DNA of 31,221 nucleotides, from assembly GCA_900538905.1 (NCBI GenBank), contig UPZS01000026.1:1-31221 (forward strand), written 5' to 3'. Positions 25,072-30,968 of this stretch are shown piece after piece. The stretch is from an uncultured Sutterella sp. (GTDB taxonomy: Bacteria > Pseudomonadota > Gammaproteobacteria > Burkholderiales > Burkholderiaceae_F). The stretch's first letter is position 1, and each line of letters starts with the position of its first letter. The translations under genes were made by a program, and so were the position numbers. The notes under the pieces were generated by a model. It had not been told where the DNA came from, did not search any database, and was given only the letters and a program-made list of their open reading frames with translations.

Positions 25072-25102
25072 GGACGGGAGAAAACCCCGTCCATTTTTTT
25101 TT
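25072..25102 (+). terminator. Rho-independent terminator after the cargo gene
   Basis: A perfect 7-bp stem GGACGGG/CCCGTCC (25072-25078 with 25086-25092) is followed by A and nine T, 26 bases past the stop. Confidence 0.9.
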
Positions 25103-25127
25103 GCCTTGATTGGCGGGGCTTTCCGAA

Positions 25128-25200
25128 GGTTGAGAGATAAAAACCTCAAGGGGTTTTTGCCTCAAAACTCGGAGAGGTTTCCAAAACCTGAACTCTTTTT
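25128..25200 (+). promoter_or_regulatory. Operator-like region before the AlpA-like gene
   Basis: AAACCTC (25141-25147), GAGGTTT (25174-25180) and AAACCT (25184-25189) make overlapping inverted repeats, with a further GGTTGAG nearby. A short hairpin AAAAACC/GGTTTTT spans about 25139-25158. This is probably the control region of the early operon starting with alpA. I could not assign clear -35/-10 boxes. Confidence 0.4.
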
Positions 25201-25279
25201 CTGAGCCTCTGGTTTGCCGATGATTCCCTCCGAAGCCGCCGCAATGGTGCTGGCGGCAAGTAACAACGGAGGAAATCCA

Positions 25280-25528
25280 ATGACGGCAATGCAACAGCCT
25301 CAAGATTGCTTTATCCCGCTTGTCCGTGACGGCTCGGCGCTCTCTGTGTGCGGCGTGCTGTGTATCGGTCGCACAAAGGCGGGCGAACTCATCAAAGCCC
25401 CGGACTTTCCGAAACCTGTTGATCTTGGCGGTCGGTGCCTTCGCTATCGCTTGTCCGAGGTGATGGCGTGGGCAGACTCGAAGCGCGCGGACGCGGTGCC
25501 CGCTGAGTCCCCCAGCGCAAGCGTTTAA
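25280..25528 (+). CDS. AlpA-like transcriptional regulator / excisionase
   Basis: An 82-residue small DNA-binding protein of the AlpA/Vis type (winged helix of the MerR-like excisionase group). The pattern CIGRTKAGELIKAPDFPKPV...CLRYRLSEVMAWADSKR gives the helix-turn-helix, the PDFPKPV wing start and the R(Y)xxSEVxAW signature helix. The start at ATG 25280 has a strong GGAGGAAATCC. In P4-like elements such proteins act as excisionase and transcription regulator. It begins a tightly packed plus-strand operon that runs to 30,511. Confidence 0.85.
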   Translation: MTAMQQPQDCFIPLVRDGSALSVCGVLCIGRTKAGELIKAPDFPKPVDLGGRCLRYRLSEVMAWADSKRADAVPAESPSASV

Positions 25529-25541
25529 GGGAGGCGGTGCC

Positions 25542-25850
25542 ATGAAAACCTTTCAAGTGACCTATCAGCCTACTCGCCTGTATGCGTCCGAGGATGTGGC
25601 GCAATGGCTCGGCGTTCGCCATGCGGATTTGATGCGCTCTTTCGAGGCCATGTATCAAACGTGGCCGGAGGTGGGCGACTGTGGCGTGACCGATACCACG
25701 GCGAAGCCCCAACAGGGCGGCCAACCTTTTGCAAGTTTGCTTATTCCGGGTGCGGCCTTAGCCGCGTTTCTCTACTGGCGGGAACACCACGGCAAGCCTG
25801 AGGCCATTTTCTCTGCGCTTAGGACTTTCTCGGAGGGCAAAGAGCAATGA
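25542..25850 (+). CDS. Rha-like small regulatory protein
   Basis: A 102-residue protein whose segment ASEDVAQWLGVRHADLMRSF resembles the start of phage Rha regulatory proteins (pattern TSxxVAExFGKRHxxVLR). The remainder is not recognised. GGGAGG lies upstream. The stop overlaps the start of the nuclease gene (ATGA), so they are coupled. In phages, Rha-type proteins affect the lytic/lysogenic decision, sometimes in an IHF-dependent way; here this is only suggested. Confidence 0.55.
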   Translation: MKTFQVTYQPTRLYASEDVAQWLGVRHADLMRSFEAMYQTWPEVGDCGVTDTTAKPQQGGQPFASLLIPGAALAAFLYWREHHGKPEAIFSALRTFSEGKEQ

Positions 25851-26197
25851 GCGCAAGCCAACGCAACAAAGGAGCCGCAGGAGAAAGAGAGGTTTGCTCG
25901 CTCATCCGTGAGCACTTGGGCATCAAAGCCGTGCGCAATCTCATGCAGACGCGAGAGGGCGGCGCAGACATAAAGCTGAATCCCTACTCAATCGAGGTAA
26001 AGCGGCGCGCCCGCATCGGCCTTGTTTACGACTGGATGGCGCAGGCGCGCATGGAATGTTCGGGCGAAGAGCGTCCCTTAGTGCTGTGCCGTGCGGACGG
26101 CAAGGAATGGCTGGCCGTGATGCCTATCGAAGAGCTTTTCCGCTTGATACGCGAAGAGCTAGACCCTTACCCGTGGGAGGTGGAGCAATGTCATTGA
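25847..26197 (+). CDS. PD-(D/E)XK nuclease-like protein
   Basis: A 116-residue protein with the compact layout of a phage Holliday-junction-resolvase-like or PDDEXK endonuclease. A helix carries GEREV (E13 or E15), followed by RNLMQTREGGAD with D41, then IEVKRR with E50 and K52, and a final strand PLVLCRADGKEWLAVMPIEE. Conserved acidic residues and the lysine are in the right order and spacing. It could process branched DNA during replication of the element or cut rival DNA. It overlaps the genes on both sides. Confidence 0.7.
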   Translation: MSASQRNKGAAGEREVCSLIREHLGIKAVRNLMQTREGGADIKLNPYSIEVKRRARIGLVYDWMAQARMECSGEERPLVLCRADGKEWLAVMPIEELFRLIREELDPYPWEVEQCH

Positions 26198-26598
26198 AAA
26201 CCAAAAAGGCCGCAAGAGCTAACGCATTCGGGGAACTTTGGCGAGTGTCCGGATGCGCTGGCAAGGATAACGGCCTCAAATCGAATTTTAAGGGTAGCGC
26301 TTGCATTCGCAGGCGTGCGCGGGCTATGATGCCTAAGCCTTGTTCAATAGCAAGGCTCGGGCTTGGCGGCCTGAAACTCTCTAGGCGAACAGTCGCCGCG
26401 CCATTACGTGGCGTTTTTCTTTTGGCGGTTGTTTCGACTCATGGCGTTATTGCGTCCGCATTCTGTACGGGCGCACCGCGTGGGAACCCTTCGGGGTTGC
26501 TGTTTCCTAGAGAGCAGTCCGCCAACCCGCGCGGTGCCGCTCACCTCTTGGCGGGGGTGGTTGGCTCTCGAAATCTTTCTCTAGGAGTCAAGCCATGA
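26188..26598 (+). CDS. Possible Ash/Icd-like small protein overlapping the immunity RNA
   Basis: An open frame of 136 codons starts at ATG 26188 (GGAGGTGGAGC upstream) inside the nuclease gene and stops at an ATGA overlap with the next gene, which suggests coupling. The protein is basic and rich in Gly/Ala/Arg/Pro (SIARLGLGGLKLSRR, later GAPRGNPSGLLFPREQ). It resembles in style the Ash/Icd-like proteins annotated over the immunity region of P4-like prophages; the match is from memory and weak. The frame runs through the intrinsic terminator and the three complementary sites described next. The region may therefore be mainly RNA, or both coding and RNA. Confidence 0.45.
   Translation: MSLKTKKAARANAFGELWRVSGCAGKDNGLKSNFKGSACIRRRARAMMPKPCSIARLGLGGLKLSRRTVAAPLRGVFLLAVVSTHGVIASAFCTGAPRGNPSGLLFPREQSANPRGAAHLLAGVVGSRNLSLGVKP
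26336..26594 (+). ncRNA. CI-like antisense-RNA immunity region (P4 seqA-seqB-seqC arrangement)
   Basis: Three short sites fit P4 immunity. Site A is CTCTCTAGG (26377-26385) followed by AACAG. Site B is CTGTTTCCTAGAGAGC (about 26500-26515). Site C is TCTCTAGGA (26578-26586), which overlaps the AGGAG of the gene starting at 26595. B is complementary to A (9 bp plus a further 5) and to C (9 bp). B is flanked by a TTCG hairpin (26485-26498) and a 7-bp stem (26519-26525 with 26548-26554), giving a candidate RNA of roughly 26480-26560. A further hairpin lies at 26336-26357, and an intrinsic terminator directly follows A. In P4, CI RNA pairing with seqA/seqC stops transcription into the replication genes. 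Function here is inferred. Confidence 0.6.
26398..26423 (+). terminator. Intrinsic terminator inside the immunity region
   Basis: CGCCA (26399-26403) and TGGCG (26409-26413) form a stem with a five-base loop, followed by TTTTTCTTTT. It lies six bases after the AACAG that ends site A, so it could be the conditional stop for the early operon. Confidence 0.65.
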
Positions 26599-26891
26599 GT
26601 GCTATTCAAGCCCGCAGTCTATCTACTGCAACCTCCCTTTTTTCCAAGCCTTTCACGAAAGCCGAAGCGCTGGCCGCATTGCGCGAGCCTGTATCCGAAG
26701 AGTTGCGCTCCCGCATCTTGCCGTTGGTTAGTGATCTTCGATTCACTTTCTCTTACATGAAAGAACGGCAAGCCTCGCTTTCCCAAACCCTCCTTTTCAA
26801 CCATGAGTTGAGTCAAAAACAGCTCACGCAAGCGGTTGTCTTGCTAGATGCTGTGGCCGCTGTGATTGATGCCAACGCGAAGGAGGAATAA
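26595..26891 (+). CDS. Unknown 98-residue protein, first gene behind the immunity region
   Basis: Not recognised. The ATG is preceded by AGGAG at seven bases, and that AGGAG is part of site C of the immunity region, so translation may be blocked by the antisense RNA. The protein is soluble and helical (SKPFTKAEALAALREPVSEE, later HELSQKQLTQAVVLLDAVAA) and lacks Cys or known motifs. Its position equals that of kil in P4, but there is no visible sequence resemblance. Confidence 0.75.
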   Translation: MSAIQARSLSTATSLFSKPFTKAEALAALREPVSEELRSRILPLVSDLRFTFSYMKERQASLSQTLLFNHELSQKQLTQAVVLLDAVAAVIDANAKEE

Positions 26892-26894
26892 GCC

Positions 26895-27335
26895 ATGACA
26901 AAGCAAAACAAGATTCCTTTCGTAACGGCGGACTTCCTTAGCGAATGCTCGGCAGAAACAGCGCCGCTGTCGGCTTTGTTGGTGGCAATGCAAAGCAATG
27001 ACTCCCGGCGGGTTAAGCGAAGCGGAGGCGACTTGCAATGTACGCTCAAACAGGTTTCATCGGTGCTGACGATGATGTCCGACCTTGTGATGAGGGAAAG
27101 GCAAATAGATGATGCCCGGCGCAATCAGCTTTGCGAGGGGGTGAATCTGATGGCTTCAGTAACAGATATTTGCGCGGAAGCCATGGCACAAGTCGAAACC
27201 GGTTGGTTTGTTGAGGCCAATCCTAAGGCGGCGGCTAGGCTGTACGAATTCGAGGGCACCGCGTCCGCGTGCACAGCGCGAAGCGCGGCGGTCGAGTCTG
27301 ACGAAAGCGAAGGGGGCGGCCATGAGAAAGACTAA
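26895..27335 (+). CDS. Unknown 146-residue protein
   Basis: Not recognised. AAGGAGG lies upstream of the ATG, three bases after the previous stop. The protein is mostly helical (LQCTLKQVSSVLTMMSDLVM, then RRNQLCEGVNLMASVTDICA) with an acidic, probably flexible C-terminus (VESDESEGGGHEKD). Its last 14 bases overlap the Toprim gene. The layout is that of a small replication accessory or regulator, but nothing proves it. Confidence 0.75.
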   Translation: MTKQNKIPFVTADFLSECSAETAPLSALLVAMQSNDSRRVKRSGGDLQCTLKQVSSVLTMMSDLVMRERQIDDARRNQLCEGVNLMASVTDICAEAMAQVETGWFVEANPKAAARLYEFEGTASACTARSAAVESDESEGGGHEKD

Positions 27336-28344
27336 TGACCCCATTTTGACCGGACTGGCATCAGCTTGTGCCCTTACCGAGATTGAGCCTTGTTCGAGAC
27401 AACGCAGGATAGATCGACCCGCTTCAATTGCCAATGGCAAACGCACCCCCGGAGCTGGAGCAATTTATTGGTTTGCGGATAACTCTGGCGGTATGTGCTT
27501 TAACTGGCAGACGGGGCGCAAGGCAATTTTCTATTACGACAACCACGGCAAACGGCCTAGTCGCGCGGAGTTGCGCAAGGCGCAGGCAGAAATGCGTAAG
27601 CAACGTGCGCTCTATGAGGCCGAGACCCGGGCGCGGCAATACACTGTTTCGATCTTAGCGGCTCAAATTTGGGATGGTGCCGATTCGTCAATAGCAGGAC
27701 ACAAGTACCTAGTCCGCAAACGCTTGCCGCAGTCACGCAATGGCCTGAGGTGCATTGCATTGGACAAGGCGCAGGCTCTCATAGATCAGGCCGCAATCAA
27801 GCAAGAGGATGGCGAGGGGCAAACCCTTCGAGGCCAAGGCCGCCTTTTGGTGGTGCCGTTGACCGATGACAAGGGCGTGATTTGTTCGGTGCAGTTGATT
27901 GACGAATCAGGCCGAAAAACTTTCCTCAAGGGCGGACGCAAAAAAGGCTTGTTGTGGCGTCCGCGCGGCCTTTCCTTTGATGCAGGAACCGAGGGCGCTA
28001 TAGGGGTAGCCGAAGGCGTTGCAACGGCCATGAGCGTGACGCTCCTTTATGGCGTGCCGTGTGTGGCCGCGCTCGATGCGGGAAACCTTTTGCCGAGTGC
28101 CGAGACGCTACGGCGTCAATTCCCCGGCCATGCCTTGCGGTTTTATGCCGACAAAGACGCAAGCGGCGTGGGCGAAGACAAGGCCAAGGCCGCCGCCCGG
28201 GCGCTGAAGTTGCAGGGTGCGCGCTGTGCGGTGCTTTTGCCTCCCTTTACCGAAGAAATCGAAGCCGAGTTTATGCGGCGCACGGGAAAGGCACCGACCG
28301 ACTTTAACGACTACTGGATGATTTGGAGCGAAGCGAATGACTGA
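27322..28344 (+). CDS. Toprim-domain primase-like protein
   Basis: A 340-residue protein; the ATG at 27322 overlaps the end of the previous gene. The C-terminal half is a Toprim_3-type domain: glutamate E231 in GVAEGVATAMS, then VAALDAGNLLP, and the DxD pair in YADKD (D277, D279). The central part (KYLVRKRLPQ..., LLVVPLTDDKGVICSVQLI, RKTFLKGG) is typical of P4/phage-type primases, and the N-terminus has the FNWQTG-like segment of that group. No CHC2-type zinc finger is seen. It would prime replication of the excised element together with the DUF927 protein encoded in the overlapping next gene. Confidence 0.88.
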   Translation: MRKTNDPILTGLASACALTEIEPCSRQRRIDRPASIANGKRTPGAGAIYWFADNSGGMCFNWQTGRKAIFYYDNHGKRPSRAELRKAQAEMRKQRALYEAETRARQYTVSILAAQIWDGADSSIAGHKYLVRKRLPQSRNGLRCIALDKAQALIDQAAIKQEDGEGQTLRGQGRLLVVPLTDDKGVICSVQLIDESGRKTFLKGGRKKGLLWRPRGLSFDAGTEGAIGVAEGVATAMSVTLLYGVPCVAALDAGNLLPSAETLRRQFPGHALRFYADKDASGVGEDKAKAAARALKLQGARCAVLLPPFTEEIEAEFMRRTGKAPTDFNDYWMIWSEAND

Positions 28345-30259
28345 AATGAAGACCAAGGCACCGATGCCGATTGAGGCGGACGCCTACAGAAATGCTGAGG
28401 GCATTCTGACGGTAGAGGATTCGGCGGGCAATACCTATGCGAATCGTTCGGATGGCCTTTTTAAAAGGGAGGCGAAAGCCGGGGCGTCTTTCGTCAAATT
28501 GTGTGATGCACTTGAATTGGTGGCGCACACTCGCTCGGTCGAAGGTGACGATTGGGGGATTTGGATTAAATTCAATGATGCTGATGGCAATCCACATGAT
28601 TTGGTTGTGCCTCGCAAGCTTTTGACGCAAGGCCGCCGGGTTGAGGAACTTTTGCAGGCTTCGGGGTTGCACGTCTATGTGCTTTCTGGAAATTCAGGCA
28701 AGTGCCCACTGGCGGAGTTCCTTAACGCCGTGCCGATGGATGCCTTGCCTCGCGCTGTGAGTGTGACGCGTGGCGGATTTGTGTCGGACGCGTTCGATTG
28801 TTTCGTGTTCGGTGATAACCAAGTTTTGAACTTGCCGGGTGCGGAGCCGGTGACGCCAACAAGCGCAGACTGTGCGGCGGTGTTGACCGAGAAAGGAACG
28901 CTCGAAGAGTGGCAGGCCAATGTCGCAACGCCTGCATTGCACAGCAAACGATTGATGTTCGGCTTGTCTGTGGCGCTAGCCGCGCCGTTGCTTCAGATAT
29001 TGGATTTGCCTTGCGGGACGTTTCATTTAAATGGCACGTCCGGAGATGGCAAATCTAGCATCCTGAAGGCGGCGGCCTCGGTGTATGGCGGCGAAGAGCG
29101 CGTAACCGGCTGGGATAAAACAAAGAACGGATTTGAGGCCGTGGCCGCGCGGCATAACAATCAACCGCTTATTATTGACGAACTTGGGCAAGGCGATTTG
29201 GACGCGCTCGATAAGGTGGCCTATCAGCTAAATAACGGCGTAGGGCGTGACCGCATGACACGCAACGCTACGCTGAGAAAAGCCGCGCGCTGGAGCCTGA
29301 TTGCATTGTCGGCGGGTGAGTTTTCCTTGTCTGAAATGAAGCGACAAAAGTCACGCAATGGCCGTGCCTACACTGCGACAGGCGAACGCGTCCGCTTTAT
29401 CTGTATTCCTTGCGATGCAGGCCAAGGGCTGGGCGTGCTCGATTCTTTGCCGGATGGTGTGACGGATGACAAGGCCGCCAATGATGCGCAACGCGTGGCG
29501 CTACTGGCGCGCGTGAGTTCCTTCAAATCAACGGGAGTAGCTGGAAAAAAATACCTGTTGGAGTTGATGCAGGATGTTCGGGAACATGGGCGCGAAGCGC
29601 TCAAAAAGCAATATCGCGAACTCGAAGAGGAATTCATTGCACAGGTTGGCTGTGGCAGTCTGGCACCGACAGAGCGCCGAGTTATTCGGCATTTTGTCGC
29701 TGTAGCGTTTGCCGGAGAACTGGGCATTGGCTACGGCGTGTTTGGCACGGAGTGGCAAGAGAATGACGCGCTTGATGCGGCTATTGCCTGTTTTGAGGCG
29801 TGGCGAAATTCTGACGAATCACCTGAACGCCACAGGGAAAGAGTTGTCGAACTGATGCTAGAAGCACCATATGCGTATAGCGCTGAATTTCTCAAGTTTG
29901 AGTATCAGCCGGGTGGCTCTTGCAGAGCGGTTGGATTGTCGCCTAATCGTGCACCGATGGGGCGTTTGGTACTCCGAAACGAAGACAATGCGGCCACATG
30001 GATAGCGGCGATTTACCTGCAACCAGAGTTTGAGGAACTGTTGCGGCGTGTTGGTGATGGCGAATCTAAGGCCGATGTGGTGGAAAAGCTGATTGATCTC
30101 GGTTGCCTACTTTCAAAGGGGAAAGAGCAAAAAGGCCGCAAGGGGCAGATTCAGCCGAAGGCAAGCAATGATCTTGGTTTAGGTCGCGGCGGACGCGTTT
30201 ATGTCCTAGTGCCATTCAATGACCAAGAGGCACAGAGACTCGCAAGGAACGTTATCTAG
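28337..30259 (+). CDS. DUF927-domain P-loop helicase-like replication protein
   Basis: A 640-residue protein starting 8 bases inside the end of the Toprim gene. It fits the DUF927 family of mobile-element replication proteins: WGIWIKFNDADG and VVPRKLL in the N-terminal part, Walker A GTSGDGKSS at 233-241, Walker B PLIIDE at 277-282, then GVGRDRM and a sensor-like SLIALSAGEFSL. The C-terminal ~120 residues look like a winged-helix DNA-binding part (VVEKLIDLGCLLSKGK...GRGGRVYVLVP). With the Toprim protein it would make a two-subunit version of the P4 alpha primase-helicase. It is the best candidate to bind the KTGGTGCAR iterons. Confidence 0.88.
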   Translation: MTEMKTKAPMPIEADAYRNAEGILTVEDSAGNTYANRSDGLFKREAKAGASFVKLCDALELVAHTRSVEGDDWGIWIKFNDADGNPHDLVVPRKLLTQGRRVEELLQASGLHVYVLSGNSGKCPLAEFLNAVPMDALPRAVSVTRGGFVSDAFDCFVFGDNQVLNLPGAEPVTPTSADCAAVLTEKGTLEEWQANVATPALHSKRLMFGLSVALAAPLLQILDLPCGTFHLNGTSGDGKSSILKAAASVYGGEERVTGWDKTKNGFEAVAARHNNQPLIIDELGQGDLDALDKVAYQLNNGVGRDRMTRNATLRKAARWSLIALSAGEFSLSEMKRQKSRNGRAYTATGERVRFICIPCDAGQGLGVLDSLPDGVTDDKAANDAQRVALLARVSSFKSTGVAGKKYLLELMQDVREHGREALKKQYRELEEEFIAQVGCGSLAPTERRVIRHFVAVAFAGELGIGYGVFGTEWQENDALDAAIACFEAWRNSDESPERHRERVVELMLEAPYAYSAEFLKFEYQPGGSCRAVGLSPNRAPMGRLVLRNEDNAATWIAAIYLQPEFEELLRRVGDGESKADVVEKLIDLGCLLSKGKEQKGRKGQIQPKASNDLGLGRGGRVYVLVPFNDQEAQRLARNVI

Positions 30260-30268
30260 GGGTGAAAA

Positions 30269-30511
30269 ATGCTGAATATGGAAAAACTGAGAGCGGCGAG
30301 AGCACGAAAGGAATCCGAGACAATTGCAGGCGCACAGCCGAGGGCTTACGGCTGGCGCTTGGTGCCGGTTGGCTATCTTGTCGAAAGCCTCGAAGAACGA
30401 TCGGCGGTGCTCCAATTCGATGCGGGACTGACGCGCGAGAGCGCGGAGCGTTCTGCGGTGGCGCAGGGCGAGCAACGCTTTCGGGTTTATGAGTTGATTT
30501 TCGAAGGTTAA
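30269..30511 (+). CDS. Unknown 80-residue protein at the operon end
   Basis: Not recognised. AGGGGTG precedes the ATG, nine bases after the helicase stop. A second in-frame ATG (MEKLRAARARKE) follows three codons later. The protein is charged (MLNMEKLRAARARKESE, then FDAGLTRESAERSAVAQGEQ) and ends in YELIFEG. It occupies the place of cnr (copy-number control) in P4, but no sequence likeness is claimed. A terminator follows. Confidence 0.7.
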   Translation: MLNMEKLRAARARKESETIAGAQPRAYGWRLVPVGYLVESLEERSAVLQFDAGLTRESAERSAVAQGEQRFRVYELIFEG

Positions 30512-30530
30512 AACCGTCTTTCCCCCAGCA

Positions 30531-30565
30531 AGCCCGCTGGCGTTTCATACGTTGGCGGGCTTTCT
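30531..30565 (+). terminator. Rho-independent terminator of the element's operon
   Basis: AGCCCGC...GCGGGCT forms a 12-bp stem including three G-T pairs (30531-30542 with 30550-30561), followed by TTTCT. Confidence 0.75.
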
Positions 30566-30666
30566 GCACCAACAAAATCCACGCAAAACCAAGGTTTGCA
30601 CCGTAATTTTTGCTTGAATTATTCTTTAAATTCAAAGGGTTGCGCATTTTGCACCAATTGCACCAA
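30564..30666 (-). repeat. Second iteron cluster, inverted (crr-like)
   Basis: TGCACC cores at 30565, 30597, 30650 and 30659 are the complement of the GGTGCA iterons at 23381-23486. The best copies read TTGCACCAA, and the last two are 9 bp apart, as is the first pair in the other cluster. An A+T-rich tract lies at about 30603-30637. The remaining intergenic bases to attR hold the GTACAC repeats and no gene. Confidence 0.65.
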
Positions 30667-30792
30667 CTTTTTGAAGGGTATAAGAGAAAGACCAAGAGGT
30701 TAAACAGCGTCCGATAGAGGGAGTCGGGAGGCTGGGAAAGTGATTTTTGGAGGCAAAAGGGAGACGGGTAAGAGGTGGTAGGAATTTTCTAT

Positions 30793-30814
30793 GTGTACAC
30801 TTTTGCGTACACTT
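30793..30814 (+). repeat. GTACAC direct repeats near attR
   Basis: GTGTACACTT (30793-30802) and GCGTACACTT (30805-30814) are 12 bp apart, 40-60 bp from attR. The same core forms the inverted repeat by the integrase gene. They are probably sites for integrase or excisionase. Confidence 0.5.
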
Positions 30815-30852
30815 ATGCGGGCAGTCGCTTGAAAATCCCTGTATTTATTGGG

Positions 30853-30872
30853 TGGTTCGAATCCAGTACCGC
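30853..30872 (+). repeat. attR: 20-bp direct repeat
   Basis: This is an exact copy of 21573-21592. It is followed by TGTTTTTTTTTCGCCC, not by the GCACCA that a native tRNA end would show. Confidence 0.8.
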
Positions 30873-30886
30873 TGTTTTTTTTTCGC

Positions 30887-30920
30887 CCAAAAGAAAGAGC
30901 CGACCGCAAAAACGGTCGGC
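30887..30920 (-). terminator. Minus-strand terminator right of attR
   Basis: GCCGACCG/CGGTCGGC (30899-30906 with 30913-30920) is an 8-bp stem followed on the minus strand by TCTTTCTTTT. It would end a gene coming from the right, but no complete gene remains there. This suggests that the chromosomal sequence is cut soon after. Confidence 0.65.
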
Positions 30921-30968
30921 AAATTCGCACGGCTGATAGCTGATTACATCCTCACAACGCGGGCAATT

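Larger units (their letters stand above)
21573..30872 (+). mobile_element. Integrated P4-like satellite / integrative element (about 9.3 kb)
   Basis: The element lies between two exact 20-bp repeats, the left one inside tRNA-Val. It starts with a P4-type integrase pointing inwards. It then carries an iteron cluster with an A+T-rich tract, a cargo gene, an AlpA-like regulator, Rha-like and PD-(D/E)XK nuclease genes, a CI-RNA-like immunity segment, replication genes (Toprim protein and DUF927 helicase), a second iteron cluster in the opposite orientation, and attR. No structural, packaging, lysis or transfer gene is recognisable, which fits a phage satellite or a plasmid-like integrative element better than a prophage. 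A decayed prophage is the alternative. Confidence 0.85.

Noticed and set aside
21573..30872. A complete temperate prophage
   Set aside because: At 9.3 kb and without any recognisable capsid, portal, terminase, tail or lysis gene it cannot be complete.
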